A DNA stretch of 64,000 nucleotides from Lacinutrix sp. Bg11-31 (GTDB taxonomy: Bacteria > Bacteroidota > Bacteroidia > Flavobacteriales > Flavobacteriaceae), in the NCBI RefSeq assembly GCF_002831665.1, contig NZ_CP025118.1:1-64000 (forward strand), in the 5' to 3' direction. This document shows, piece by piece, positions 28,646-37,853 of this stretch; positions within the stretch are counted from its first letter, which is position 1, and the number at the start of each line of letters is the position of its first letter. The position numbers and the translations under genes are program-made. The notes beneath the pieces are model-generated. The model did no database searches and was not told where the DNA came from. It saw only the letters and a program-made list of their open reading frames with translations.

Positions 28646-29128
28646 ATGAAAGAAGTCAAGATTGAATCTAAACTATATGTTTTCGATACTTTAGAAGAAA
28701 CACCAAAAGACATCCAAAGTCTAATGCAAAATGCAATTGAAGCTAGAAATAATGCTTATGCACCTTATTCTAAGTTTCATGTTGGTACTGCTATATTACT
28801 CGATAATGGTGAAATAATTTCAGGTAGTAATCAAGAAAACGCTTCTTATCCTTCAGGATTATGTGCAGAGCGAACAGCTATTTTTTATGCAGGAGCAAAA
28901 TATCCAAAAGCAAAAATTATAAAAATGGCTATTACAGCAGCTTCTCAAAATCAAAAAACAGATTCGCCAATTCCACCTTGTGGAGCCTGTAGGCAGTCTA
29001 TTGCTGAATATGAAACCAAGCAAGATCAATTCATAGAAATTTATTTTATGGGAGAGATTGGAAAGGTTATGAAATCTAATTCATTAGCCAATTTGTTACC
29101 TTTTGGATTCGATTCTTCAAATCTATAA
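28646..29128 (+). CDS. cdd: Cytidine deaminase
   Basis: A zinc-dependent pyrimidine salvage enzyme that converts cytidine/deoxycytidine to uridine/deoxyuridine. At 160 residues it is the short, tetrameric type. The zinc ligands and catalytic Glu are in CAERTA near residue 76 and in PCGACRQ near 114. Substrate-side motifs are APYSKFHVGTA and GSNQENASYPSGL. It is a single gene between two terminators. Confidence 0.95.
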   Translation: MKEVKIESKLYVFDTLEETPKDIQSLMQNAIEARNNAYAPYSKFHVGTAILLDNGEIISGSNQENASYPSGLCAERTAIFYAGAKYPKAKIIKMAITAASQNQKTDSPIPPCGACRQSIAEYETKQDQFIEIYFMGEIGKVMKSNSLANLLPFGFDSSNL

Positions 29129-29251
29129 CGTTTTCGTAAATAATAAGTTAATTTTCACTTTTGGAATACCAATTCAAAGTGTTACTTTTGTTAGTGAAAC
29201 TAATTTTAAGAAATTTGTTTTTCAAATTATTAAAATTTATTAGTTGAACTA

Positions 29252-29279
29252 ATACCAATTTTATATTGGTATCTTTTTT
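29252..29279 (+). terminator. Terminator-like hairpin between cdd and pdhA
   Basis: ATACCAAT pairs with ATTGGTAT around TTTAT, followed by CTTTTTT. The T-run lies downstream on the plus strand, so it fits cdd termination. It is only 25 bases before pdhA and could also act as a leader structure. Confidence 0.65.
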
Positions 29280-29304
29280 AATTTACCGAAATGAAACACC
29301 AAAA

Positions 29305-30306
29305 ATGCAGAAAATAACTAAAGAAGTTTACCTTAAATGGTATGAAGACATGTATTTCTGGAGGAAGTTTGAAGACAAACTTGCTGCAGTTTATATCCAA
29401 CAAAAAGTTAGAGGATTCCTTCACTTATATAATGGTCAAGAAGCAGTATTAGCAGGCGCTTTACATGCAATGGATCTAACCAAAGATAAAATGATTACTG
29501 CATATCGTAATCACGTGCAACCTATAGGTATGGGAGTAGATCCTAAACGTGTAATGGCAGAATTGTTTGGTAAAGCAACAGGAACGTCTCAAGGTTTAGG
29601 TGGTTCTATGCATATTTTTTCTAAAGAACATCGTTTTTATGGAGGACATGGTATTGTTGGAGGTCAAATTCCACTAGGAGCAGGAATGGCTTTTGGAGAT
29701 AAATACCACAATATAGATGCAGTGACTATTTGCTGTTTTGGTGATGGTGCAGCTAGACAAGGTTCGCTTCACGAAACATTTAATATGGCAATGCTTTGGA
29801 ATTTACCTGTAGTATTCGTTTGCGAAAACAACGGTTATGCCATGGGAACAAGTGTGGATCGTACTGCAAACCATACAGATATTTGGAAACTAGGCCGTGG
29901 ATACGAAATGCCTTGTGGACCTGTAGATGGAATGAACCCTATTAAAGTTGCCGAAGCTTTTGATGAAGCAATTACTCGTGCAAGAACAGGTGGAGGACCA
30001 ACTTTTTTAGAAGTAAAAACATACAGATATAGAGGTCACTCTATGTCTGATGCACAACATTATAGAACAAAAGCTGAGGTAGAGGAATATAAGAAAATTG
30101 ATCCTATCAAGCAGGTTAAAGATATTATTCTTAAAGAAAAATATGCTACCGAAGACGATTTAAAAGCAATTGATAAACGCGTTAAGGTTTCTGTAGCTGA
30201 ATGTGAGAAGTTCGCAGACGAATCTCCATATCCAGAAAAAAGCTTAATGTATGATGCAGTATACGAGCAAGAAGATTATCCATTTATAGAGCATAAAATA
30301 AAATAA
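29305..30306 (+). CDS. pdhA: Pyruvate dehydrogenase E1 component, alpha subunit
   Basis: The TPP-dependent subunit of the pyruvate dehydrogenase complex, 333 residues from the ATG at 29305. An earlier in-frame start would overlap the hairpin. The TPP-binding motif GDGAARQGSLHETFN...NLPVVFVCENN is at about 151-180. The phosphorylation-loop-like segment YRYRGHSMSD is near 255. The E1-beta gene is not adjacent; E2 follows after 3 bp, so E1-beta must be elsewhere, as is common in this family. Confidence 0.94.
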   Translation: MQKITKEVYLKWYEDMYFWRKFEDKLAAVYIQQKVRGFLHLYNGQEAVLAGALHAMDLTKDKMITAYRNHVQPIGMGVDPKRVMAELFGKATGTSQGLGGSMHIFSKEHRFYGGHGIVGGQIPLGAGMAFGDKYHNIDAVTICCFGDGAARQGSLHETFNMAMLWNLPVVFVCENNGYAMGTSVDRTANHTDIWKLGRGYEMPCGPVDGMNPIKVAEAFDEAITRARTGGGPTFLEVKTYRYRGHSMSDAQHYRTKAEVEEYKKIDPIKQVKDIILKEKYATEDDLKAIDKRVKVSVAECEKFADESPYPEKSLMYDAVYEQEDYPFIEHKIK

Positions 30307-30309
30307 GCT

Positions 30310-31905
30310 ATGGCTGAAGTAATAAACATGCCGCGTTTAAGCGACACAATGGAAGAAGGAACTGTAGCAAGTTGGCTTAAAAAAGTAGGCGATAAAATAG
30401 AGGAAGGCGATATTTTAGCTGAAATTGAAACAGATAAGGCTACTATGGAATTTGAGTCTTTTAACGAAGGAGTCTTATTATATATTGGTATCCAAGAAGG
30501 TGAAACAGCAAAAGTTGATACGCTTTTAGCTATTATCGGTGATGCAAATGAGGATATTTCGGGTTTAATAAACGGGAATACTTCTGAAGAAAAAACAGAA
30601 GAAACTACTAAGAGCGTAAGCGAAGAACCTAAACAAGAAGAAGCATTACCAGAAGGTGTAATAGTAGTAACTATGCCACGTTTAAGTGATACAATGGAAG
30701 AAGGAACTGTGGCAACATGGTTAAAAAAAATAGGTGATACTGTAGAAGAAGGCGATATTTTAGCCGAAATTGAAACAGATAAAGCCACAATGGAATTCGA
30801 ATCTTTTCAATCTGGAACGTTATTGTTTATAGGTTTAGAAGAAGGAGCTTCAGCAAAAGTAGATTCTTTATTAGCTATTATTGGTCCTGCAGGTACAGAT
30901 GTTTCATCTATTGTTAAAAACTTTGCAGCCGAAGGTTCATCAGCTAAAAAAGAAGAAGCACCAAAGCAAGAGGCTCCAAAAGAAGAAGTAAAGAAAGCAG
31001 CGCCTAAGCAACAAGCTAAAGCACCTGTTTCAACATCAAATTCAGATTCTGGTAGAGTCTTTATTTCTCCTTTAGCTAAAAAAATGGCAGAAGAGAAAGG
31101 TATACAACTTAGTCAAGTTAAAGGTTCTGGAGAAAATGGACGTATTGTTAAGCGTGATATCGAAAACTTTACACCATCTGCATCAGCATCTGCTTCAACA
31201 GCTAAATTTGTAGCAATTGGTCAAGAAGATTTCGACGAAATACCAAACTCAAACATGCGTAAAGCAATTGCTAAAAACTTAGCGAAGTCTAAATTTTCGG
31301 CACCACATTATTATTTAAATGTTGAGTTTGATATGGAAAATGCAATAGCATTTAGAGAGCAATACAACTCGATTCCAGATATAAAAATTTCTTATAACGA
31401 TATTATTGTTAAAGCATGTGCTTTAGCATTAAAAGAGCATCCACAAGTTAACTCTCAGTGGTTCGACGATAGAATGCAATTAAACAATCACGTACATATT
31501 GGTGTTGCAGTAGCAGTGCCAGATGGATTGTTAGTACCTGTAGTTAAATTTGCAAACGAGCAAAGTTTACCTCAAATTGGTGCAGCTGTTAGAGAATATG
31601 CTGGTAAAGCAAGAAGTAAAAAATTAGCTTTAGACGAAATGGAAGGTAGTACATTTACTATTTCTAATTTAGGAATGTTCGGTATCGATAGTTTTACGTC
31701 GATTATTAATCAACCTAATTCAGCAATTTTATCTGTTGGTAATATTGTTGAAAAACCAGTAGTTAAAAACGGACAAATTGTAGTTGGTAACACTATGAAA
31801 TTATGTTTAGCTTGCGATCATAGAACGGTCGATGGAGCAACTGGAGCAAAATTTTTACAAACATTAAAAGGATATATTGAAAGCCCTGTTACAATGCTAG
31901 TCTAA
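30310..31905 (+). CDS. pdhC: Pyruvate dehydrogenase E2, dihydrolipoamide acetyltransferase
   Basis: A 531-residue core of the pyruvate dehydrogenase complex that transfers acetyl from lipoamide to CoA. There are two lipoyl domains, at about 2-75 and 120-195. Each contains EIETDKATMEFES, whose Lys is lipoylated. Pro/Ala/Lys/Glu linkers join them to an E3-binding domain (FISPLAKKMAEEKGIQLSQV) at about 250-285. The catalytic domain, from about 305, ends with DHRTVDGATGAKFL, which holds the active-site His. It is translationally close to pdhA. Confidence 0.95.
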   Translation: MAEVINMPRLSDTMEEGTVASWLKKVGDKIEEGDILAEIETDKATMEFESFNEGVLLYIGIQEGETAKVDTLLAIIGDANEDISGLINGNTSEEKTEETTKSVSEEPKQEEALPEGVIVVTMPRLSDTMEEGTVATWLKKIGDTVEEGDILAEIETDKATMEFESFQSGTLLFIGLEEGASAKVDSLLAIIGPAGTDVSSIVKNFAAEGSSAKKEEAPKQEAPKEEVKKAAPKQQAKAPVSTSNSDSGRVFISPLAKKMAEEKGIQLSQVKGSGENGRIVKRDIENFTPSASASASTAKFVAIGQEDFDEIPNSNMRKAIAKNLAKSKFSAPHYYLNVEFDMENAIAFREQYNSIPDIKISYNDIIVKACALALKEHPQVNSQWFDDRMQLNNHVHIGVAVAVPDGLLVPVVKFANEQSLPQIGAAVREYAGKARSKKLALDEMEGSTFTISNLGMFGIDSFTSIINQPNSAILSVGNIVEKPVVKNGQIVVGNTMKLCLACDHRTVDGATGAKFLQTLKGYIESPVTMLV

Positions 31906-31957
31906 GCTAGTTTTATAAAAATTGTTTATTAATCTATTATAAAAAAATCAAATTAAA

Positions 31958-32698
31958 ATGAAGAACATTAAAGCTGTAGTACTAATGACGTTTCTTACAT
32001 TATCAATGTTAATTGGTAATGCTCAAAAAAAGAAAGTTGCAGTAATTACTTTTTATGCAGATAAAACAATTGATTTGTCAGCACTAAGTGCATCAGCAGA
32101 TTTAATTGCTAAAAACACAAATCTAAGTGATGATCCTGATTTTAATTTAACAGAGCCACTAAAAAAATTACACAATGCTTTTTTTAGTGAATACTCTAAG
32201 AACTTCGATTTCGAAATTATTGATGAAAAAGAAGTGTTATCTAACGACGTCTATAAGGAATTTGTACCAACTTATCAAGAAGGAAAAACATTTTTAACAA
32301 ATGTAGAAACAACTACAGCTATAGAAGGTTATAATGTAATTCCTACCTATAGGAAAAATGTTAAAGATTTAAAACCAGTAGCAGAAGCTTTAGGAGTAGA
32401 TGCTATTATGTTTATTAATTTATCATTTGGATTTGTTAAAACAGGAATTGGAAGTATGGGCTATGTTAGTGTTCAAGCTAGATATAGTATGGATCTATTT
32501 ACAAAAGACAATAACAGTATTTTTCAATTTAACGAGATTGCAGGTTCTAAAAAGAAAGCTGTAATGGTAGGAGGTATCCCTGTAATGAATACAAGTAAAA
32601 TACAACCAATGTGCGAAAGTGCTGTAGAGAAATTAATGAAAGATTTAAATAAAAAAGTACAGCGTTTAGCAAAAAAAGCAAATAAAAAAATGAAATAG
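31958..32698 (+). CDS. Secreted protein of unknown function
   Basis: This 246-residue protein begins with a clear signal peptide (about 1-22, ending GNA before QKKK). There is no lipobox. The mature start KKKVAVITFYADKTIDL looks like the first strand of an alpha/beta fold. EALGVDAIMFINLSFGF and VQARYSMDLFTKDN resemble the curli-assembly/TolB-like family of secreted proteins, but I cannot name the family. The C-terminus is a basic helix (KVQRLAKKANKKMK). It is 52 bp after pdhC and is followed by a terminator. Likely periplasmic. Confidence 0.7.
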   Translation: MKNIKAVVLMTFLTLSMLIGNAQKKKVAVITFYADKTIDLSALSASADLIAKNTNLSDDPDFNLTEPLKKLHNAFFSEYSKNFDFEIIDEKEVLSNDVYKEFVPTYQEGKTFLTNVETTTAIEGYNVIPTYRKNVKDLKPVAEALGVDAIMFINLSFGFVKTGIGSMGYVSVQARYSMDLFTKDNNSIFQFNEIAGSKKKAVMVGGIPVMNTSKIQPMCESAVEKLMKDLNKKVQRLAKKANKKMK

Positions 32699-32725
32699 GT
32701 CTCAACCTTTTTTTATGTACATATT

Positions 32726-32763
32726 AAAAAGCCTGAATCAAGAATTTGATTCAGGTTTTTTTT
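32726..32763 (+). terminator. Terminator before the M28 peptidase gene
   Basis: CCTGAATCAA and TTGATTCAGG pair around GAAT and are followed by eight T, with an A-run upstream. It closes the unit ending at 32698. Confidence 0.88.
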
Positions 32764-32791
32764 ATCTTTAAACTCAAATAAAAAATATCAA

Positions 32792-33790
32792 ATGAAAATA
32801 CTTTCAATCCTTAGCCTTTTAACCTTGTTTATAAGTTGCGATTCTACAAAAAAAAGAGCAGAAACAAATACTGAAACAACTCAAGAGACTGTTATAACAA
32901 AACCAGTAGCCAAAACTATAGATTTTGTTAGTCCAGAAGAATTAAAAAGTATTGTTTCGTTTTTGGCTTCCGATGAGTTAGACGGAAGAGACACTGGAAG
33001 CGAAGGTATAAACGAAGCTGCAAATTATATAGAAACCAAGTTTAAGGCTTATGGTTTAAAACCGTATTTAGAAACGTATAGAGATAATTTTAAATTTGGA
33101 GAACTAGATGCATACAATGTTATTGGTTATCTAGAAGGAACAGATCCAAAACTTAAAGACGAGTTTATTATTATTGGCGCACATTACGATCATATTGGTA
33201 CTGCAAAAGATGTTAATGGAGACACGATTGCAAATGGAGCAAACGATAATGCTGCAGGAACAAGTGGTGTATTATCTTTTGCAAAGTATTTTTCTGAAAA
33301 GAAAACCAATAAAAGAAGTATCATTTTTGCAACCTTTACTGCTGAAGAAAAAGGTTTATTAGGTTCTAAGCATTTAGCTGAAAGATTAAAAGAAAGTGAT
33401 ATCAATCTATATACAATGATTAATATTGAAATGATTGGTGTACCATTTGTAGGTAGAGATTACGAAGCCTTTATTACTGGTTACGAACTATCTAATCTAG
33501 CCCAAAAAATGAATGATTATGCGGGTGAAAAACTTATTGGGGCTTCAGATGTAGCAAAAAAATATGGATTATTTAAGCGCTCAGATAATTATGCTTTTTA
33601 TCAAGAATTTAAAGTGCCAAGTCATACAGTATCATCTTGCGATTTAACAAACTTCGATTTTTATCATCACGTAGACGATGAGGTCGATAAGTTAGATTAC
33701 AACTTTATGGCAAGATTAATAAACAAATTAGCGCCAGTTTTAGAGCAAATGGCTAATGCTCCAACACAAGATATTAAAATGAATGAGTAA
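32792..33790 (+). CDS. M28 family zinc aminopeptidase, lipoprotein
   Basis: A 332-residue predicted lipoprotein: signal peptide with lipobox LFISC, Cys16. The M28 di-zinc site is visible in order: GAHYDHIG (His and Asp), GANDNAAGTSG (bridging Asp), TAEEKGLLGS (catalytic Glu plus ligand), INIEMIG, and HHVDDEVDKLD near the end (final His). It probably removes N-terminal residues from peptides in the periplasm or at the surface. The next gene starts 8 bp inside this one, so the two are translationally coupled. Confidence 0.9.
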   Translation: MKILSILSLLTLFISCDSTKKRAETNTETTQETVITKPVAKTIDFVSPEELKSIVSFLASDELDGRDTGSEGINEAANYIETKFKAYGLKPYLETYRDNFKFGELDAYNVIGYLEGTDPKLKDEFIIIGAHYDHIGTAKDVNGDTIANGANDNAAGTSGVLSFAKYFSEKKTNKRSIIFATFTAEEKGLLGSKHLAERLKESDINLYTMINIEMIGVPFVGRDYEAFITGYELSNLAQKMNDYAGEKLIGASDVAKKYGLFKRSDNYAFYQEFKVPSHTVSSCDLTNFDFYHHVDDEVDKLDYNFMARLINKLAPVLEQMANAPTQDIKMNE

Positions 33791-34466
33791 GAATATAATT
33801 ATTACAGGAACAAGTAGAGGTATTGGTTTTGAGTTGGTACATTTATTAGCCAATCAAGGTCATAATGTGTTAGCATTATCAAGAAACGCACAACCAGTTA
33901 GTAATTTGCATTTCGATAATATAGAGTCTTTTGCTTTCGATCTAGGTAAAAAAGAAGACTACAAAAAAGTAGAAGCGTATGTTTCTAAAGAGTGGAAACA
34001 TGTAGATATACTTATTAATAATGCAGGTGCTTTATTAAATAAACCATTTGCAGAAACTACGATGGAAGATTTCGAGTATGTTTATAAAACTAACGTTTTT
34101 GGAGTTGCAGAGATGACACGTTGTGTTTTGCCTTTCATGAAAAAAGAAAGCCACGTTATTACCATAAGTTCTATGGGTGGCGTGCAAGGTAGCGTTAAGT
34201 TCCCAGGTTTATCTGCTTACAGTTCTAGTAAAGGTGCTGTAGTAACTTTAACAGAGCTCTTAGCCGAAGAATATAAAGAAACTGGACCAAGCTTTAATGT
34301 GCTTGCCTTAGGAGCTGTACAGACCGAAATGCTAGAAGAGGCCTTCCCTGGTTATCAAGCACCAACAACGGCATTAGAAATAGCGAAATATATAGCAGAT
34401 TTTTCTTTAAATGGGAATAAATATTATAATGGGAAAATGTTACAGGTCTCTAATTCAACACCTTAA
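33783..34466 (+). CDS. Short-chain dehydrogenase/reductase
   Basis: A 227-residue classical SDR. The cofactor motif TGTSRGIG is near residue 8, NNAG near 79, and the catalytic Ser and YxxxK are seen as ISSMGG (about 128) and AYSSSK (about 144). There is no signal peptide. It overlaps the M28 peptidase gene by 8 bp. Substrate unknown. Its stop abuts the accessory region with the transposase relic, so it marks the left edge of that region. Confidence 0.9.
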   Translation: MSKNIIITGTSRGIGFELVHLLANQGHNVLALSRNAQPVSNLHFDNIESFAFDLGKKEDYKKVEAYVSKEWKHVDILINNAGALLNKPFAETTMEDFEYVYKTNVFGVAEMTRCVLPFMKKESHVITISSMGGVQGSVKFPGLSAYSSSKGAVVTLTELLAEEYKETGPSFNVLALGAVQTEMLEEAFPGYQAPTTALEIAKYIADFSLNGNKYYNGKMLQVSNSTP

Positions 34467-34484
34467 TTTTAGAGCATTTCTAAA

Positions 34485-34803
34485 TTAATCTTCTGTATTA
34501 TTAAAGCCTGATTTATTACGACTTTCTCTACATGTTTTACCATCAATAGCAATATGTTTATCCTTAATATCAATAAGACCTGACATCCATTCTGCGAAAA
34601 TTAATTAAAAAGACTTTGGGTTATAAAGCGAGAAAAAACGATTAAAAGCATCGTGTGATGGAATCCCGTTTTTTAAATCTAAATACTTAGAAAAAAAAAT
34701 CGATTCTTGCATTGCTAAAACCTTCTATTTATTCCCAATCTTGAGCATTACAAGTTACAGCCAACATTGTTATAAAAACGATAATTCCTACAGGATCTAG
34801 TTT
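34485..34803 (-). pseudogene. Decayed ISAs1-family transposase fragment
   Basis: On the minus strand, conceptual translation with at least one frameshift and two in-frame stops gives LDPVGIIVFITMLAVTCNAQ, then LKNGIPSHDAFNRFFSLYNP, then HIAIDGKTCRES. These match the ISAs1/H-repeat transposase order (the L-AVLCGADGWEDIEEF region, GIPSHDTF, IAIDGKTLRGS). The catalytic domain after IDGKT is missing; a stop follows within about 12 residues. No terminal inverted repeats were found. It lies in the 584-bp stretch without a working gene between 34467 and 35050. Confidence 0.8.
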
Positions 34804-34991
34804 TTTTCGATTTAGTCAAAAATCTTTAATACTTTTTTAAAAATCGAGTAATTTATTTTTATTCATATTCACCTGGTAATCAGACGTGTATATAAAATTT
34901 ATCACTAAAAAAAATCATAAATACTTGATTTTTAGCACATTAAATGAGTGGGGCAAGAATGCGTTTAGCCTGGTTATAAATAAATATGGCT

Positions 34992-34999
34992 TATATTTG
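34992..34999 (+). promoter_or_regulatory. -7 box for the ice-binding-like gene
   Basis: TATATTTG matches TAnnTTTG and lies 51 bases before the ATG at 35051. A -33 TTG at the right distance is not clear. It supports the ATG at 35051 over a longer frame beginning at 34886. Confidence 0.4.
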
Positions 35000-35050
35000 C
35001 ATAATATAAGGCTTTTCTTTCTCATTAAAAATATTTATTTAAAAAAAAAT

Positions 35051-36331
35051 ATGAAATTTATTTTAATTCGTTTATTGCTGCCGCTTATTTTATTTCTTTC
35101 GGGCATTGCTTATGGCCAAGTTGGTATAGGAACAACAACACCTGATCTTTCTTCTGCTTTGGATATTTCTTCTACCACTCAAGGAATTTTAATACCGCGA
35201 TTATCTACGGTGCAAAGAGATGCTATTGTACTTCCTGCAATAGGTTTAATGATTTACAATTACACTTTAGATGATGGTCAATTAAATATTGGAACTCCCA
35301 CGACTCCCAACTGGATAGGAATGAAAAGAGAAGAGGTACCTATGATTCAATCTATAACTGAGAACAGCATTATTAGCACCACATCCACTACTGATTTATT
35401 AATAACAGGGATGACATTATCACCTGCTTCTGGTACATACTTAACTTTCTTTAATGCTCAATTAGTTAGCAGTAAAACATTTAGCTCCGAACAAGGTGTT
35501 ACTGATGCATCAAATTTATATAATGAATTAATGGCATACCCTGGCGGTGTACCTCATGCTTTAGCATTTGGTAGCGGTGAAACTTTGCTGCCAGGTGTCT
35601 ATGACGTAGCTGGTGCTCCCTCTATTGCTGGAATCCTTACATTAGATGGTGGTGGAGACCCAAATTCAGTCTTTATTATTAGGGGTCCTGGTGCATTTAC
35701 TACTGGTGTCGGCACAACGGTAAACTTGATTGGAAATGCAAAAGCCGAAAATATATTCTGGGTATCTAATGCCGCTATGTCAACAGCTGCTAATACTATG
35801 ATGAAAGGAACTATGCTTGGTGGAGGAACAGGTGCTGGAGCTGTTTCATTAGGAGCTGATTCGAACCTTGAAGGAAGGCTACTCACAAAGTTAGGAGCAG
35901 TAACACTTGGAGCGAACGTTGTTATCACAGTTCCAACAGGTATTGCGCCCGTTAATTTGGGAGTTCTTGCTTCATTTGCTATGTGGAGTTCTTCGGGAGC
36001 AGTCTCAGACACTGCAACTTCTACAACCACGGGAGATGTGGGTACTGCATTAGGAACTTTAACTATGACTGGTACACATATTGGGGAAGAATATCCTGCT
36101 GGAACAATAAGTAGCACCAGTACTACTACGTATAGTATTTATAAAAATGGTGCAGAAGTGCTAAATTCGAGTAGAACCCATAATGTACAAATCTCAACAG
36201 TATCTCTTCAGGAGATGGTTACTGTAACCGCAGGCGATACTATTGAAATTAGGTGGAAAGTTGATGCTGGTGAGGCGATACTTAACCATAGAGTTTTATC
36301 TTTAATTCGTTCGGGAAATGGATCGTTTTAA
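35051..36331 (+). CDS. Secreted ice-binding-like (DUF3494) protein inserted in a jelly-roll domain
   Basis: 426 residues with a signal peptide at about 1-22 (ending AYGQ). Residues 23-95 are the VGIGTTTPDLSSALDIS ... GLMIYNY segment common in Bacteroidota surface proteins. A C1q/TNF-like jelly-roll appears split: GTYLTFFNAQLVSS at about 128-140 and YSIYKNGAEVLNSS ... IEIRWKVDAGEAILNHRVLSLI at about 358-420. Between them lies an ice-binding (DUF3494) domain whose halves are in reversed order. DASNLYNELM ... VFIIRGPGAFTTG ... AENIFWVSNAA ... LGANVVITVP comes first. NLGVLASFAMWSSSGAVSDT ... TTGDVGTALG follows. Its likely role is ice or surface binding outside the cell. No T9SS sorting domain is seen. 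It lies in an accessory patch next to an IS relic. Confidence 0.75.
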   Translation: MKFILIRLLLPLILFLSGIAYGQVGIGTTTPDLSSALDISSTTQGILIPRLSTVQRDAIVLPAIGLMIYNYTLDDGQLNIGTPTTPNWIGMKREEVPMIQSITENSIISTTSTTDLLITGMTLSPASGTYLTFFNAQLVSSKTFSSEQGVTDASNLYNELMAYPGGVPHALAFGSGETLLPGVYDVAGAPSIAGILTLDGGGDPNSVFIIRGPGAFTTGVGTTVNLIGNAKAENIFWVSNAAMSTAANTMMKGTMLGGGTGAGAVSLGADSNLEGRLLTKLGAVTLGANVVITVPTGIAPVNLGVLASFAMWSSSGAVSDTATSTTTGDVGTALGTLTMTGTHIGEEYPAGTISSTSTTTYSIYKNGAEVLNSSRTHNVQISTVSLQEMVTVTAGDTIEIRWKVDAGEAILNHRVLSLIRSGNGSF

Positions 36332-36512
36332 ATTTTAGAAAAGGATTCGTGGTTCATCATTTAAATTACTTATATCGTTTATGTATACGGAAAGTTGCGT
36401 GTTTGACTGCGAGGATTTTTCGAAGGAAAATCAGACGTAACAAAATTGCACTAACCTTTGATTAAGCACTAAACTACTCATTATTTTATACGTTGTTGTG
36501 AAACGTATTTTT
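36332..36512. other. Non-coding spacer with a small hairpin
   Basis: GATTTT (36414-36419) pairs with AAAATC (36427-36432). ACGTTGTTGTGAAACGT-like sequence lies near 36491-36509. No coding frame was seen. I could not match it to an attachment site or a terminator with confidence. Confidence 0.3.
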
Positions 36513-36917
36513 TCATTCCATTATTTTTTGAATGATAATACTGTCAATCAGAAAAGGTAAAATCAATGTTCCCATAACAACTATTAGAGTTGGTATAATA
36601 TCAATCAATTTTTCAGGATATTGATTAATTTCTGGTTCACGTTTAAAAATCAAATAATATGGAATTCGAATTATTTTAAATAAAATCAAAAATATTAATG
36701 TCATTTGTGAGCCAAAGTAAACAAGGGATTTATCTTCTGTATCAGAGTATTTTTGATAAAGGATTCCGATAATTAAAATTCCGATTGAGATTAATAAATA
36801 CTTAAAAAAACAGTTCGATATTTTAGTTTTTCTTGGTCAAATATTATAATCCATAGGAATGGAATGAACAATAGAAAATATATTACTTTATCTATATTTA
36901 TTTGTAGTTCAGAGTGT
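36513..36917 (-). pseudogene. Frameshifted small membrane protein gene
   Basis: On the minus strand two adjacent frames both read like transmembrane protein. The upstream frame gives VIYFLLFIPFLWIIIFDQEK ... YRTVF and ends in a stop. The next frame continues KYLLISIGILIIGILYQKYS through a remaining stretch ending IIIQKIME. They join at the A7 run on the plus strand (36804-36810), so one base of slippage would restore one protein of about 130 residues with three or four membrane spans. No ATG was found for the upstream part. Function unknown. Confidence 0.55.
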
Positions 36918-36974
36918 TTTTATATTTTTTCAGATACTTTTCGTGCTCATTCAGCAAGTCAGATTGATAATTAA

Positions 36975-37787
36975 TTAAAAGCTCTGTTTTTCCAGATAAG
37001 ATTTTGACTCTTTTAAATTCTCTTTTTCAACGAAAGATTTTGTCAATAATAAATTCATTCCAATTGCTCCATCCATTATCTGTGGTCTTGGTCTATTCCA
37101 TTCAAGGTTTACTTTAAATTCGTCATTTTCTCTTGTTAAATTATTTGATAATATATCTTGCCAATTTCCGTGAATTGAATGACTTCCGATACCATAAAAA
37201 ATATTATAAAACTGGTGTCCTGCAACACTTTCTGCTCTTTTTGAAATTGACTTCCATTTTGAACTTCTGTTTACGTTTTCTAAATCAAAATCCGAAGAGT
37301 CGAAACTCCTTTCAATTGATTTTTGCATTCTTTCTTCAATATGTAATTTTTCATCATTTCTATCCTTTACATTTTCTTTAATGGTATTCCACAATTGCTT
37401 TTCGGTTATGAGTGAATATTTAATGTAATTCTTCAATACATTTTCTTCTCCTTCAACTATCATGAATTGTGTGTTAATAGCCGTTTCAGCAATACATCTA
37501 TTAATAATGCAACATATTTCTAATTTACCATTGCAAATATTTTCAAGAAATGAAGTGTTTAATTTTATTAACCGAGTTAGGTTTCCACCAATTATGGCTT
37601 CATTCCGATTAATTTTTCTTGGAACTCCTTCTTTTCCTTCGCAATATCTGTCTCCAACTATTAGGAATAATAAAGTAATAGTTTGCTTTAATAATTCAAC
37701 ATAAGCATCCATAAACTGATTTTTATCTTTGAATTTAGTTAATTCAGTTTTTGAATATTTTGGTTCTATTTTATGAAGTTCGTTCAA
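36975..37787 (-). CDS. DUF5677-like protein
   Basis: 270 residues, all-helical in appearance and cytoplasmic. The arrangement LIKLNTSFLENICN ... IINRCIAETAINTQFMI ... SLITEKQLWNTIKE and the later FYGIGSHSIHGNWQD resemble DUF5677 (helical proteins with a Y...S..xHG ending and an RxxxE-type helix). The biochemical role is unknown; members often sit in accessory or defence-rich regions. It is next to the frameshifted gene, so both may be part of a recent insertion. The match is by eye and moderate. Confidence 0.6.
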   Translation of the reverse strand: MNELHKIEPKYSKTELTKFKDKNQFMDAYVELLKQTITLLFLIVGDRYCEGKEGVPRKINRNEAIIGGNLTRLIKLNTSFLENICNGKLEICCIINRCIAETAINTQFMIVEGEENVLKNYIKYSLITEKQLWNTIKENVKDRNDEKLHIEERMQKSIERSFDSSDFDLENVNRSSKWKSISKRAESVAGHQFYNIFYGIGSHSIHGNWQDILSNNLTRENDEFKVNLEWNRPRPQIMDGAIGMNLLLTKSFVEKENLKESKSYLEKQSF

Positions 37788-37853
37788 GGTTCGGGTTTAA
37801 ATGAATGCCAACTCCTTACATAAGGAAGTTCAACACTAAAATACAATACCAAA

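Noticed and set aside
34886-35050. Extended N-terminus of the ice-binding-like protein
   Set aside because: The signal peptide begins at the ATG at 35051 and a TATATTTG box lies between the two starts.
36332-36512. Possible integron attC-like site
   Set aside because: ACGTTGTTGTG-like sequence is present, but the core GTTRRRY and its partner do not match, and no integrase is seen.
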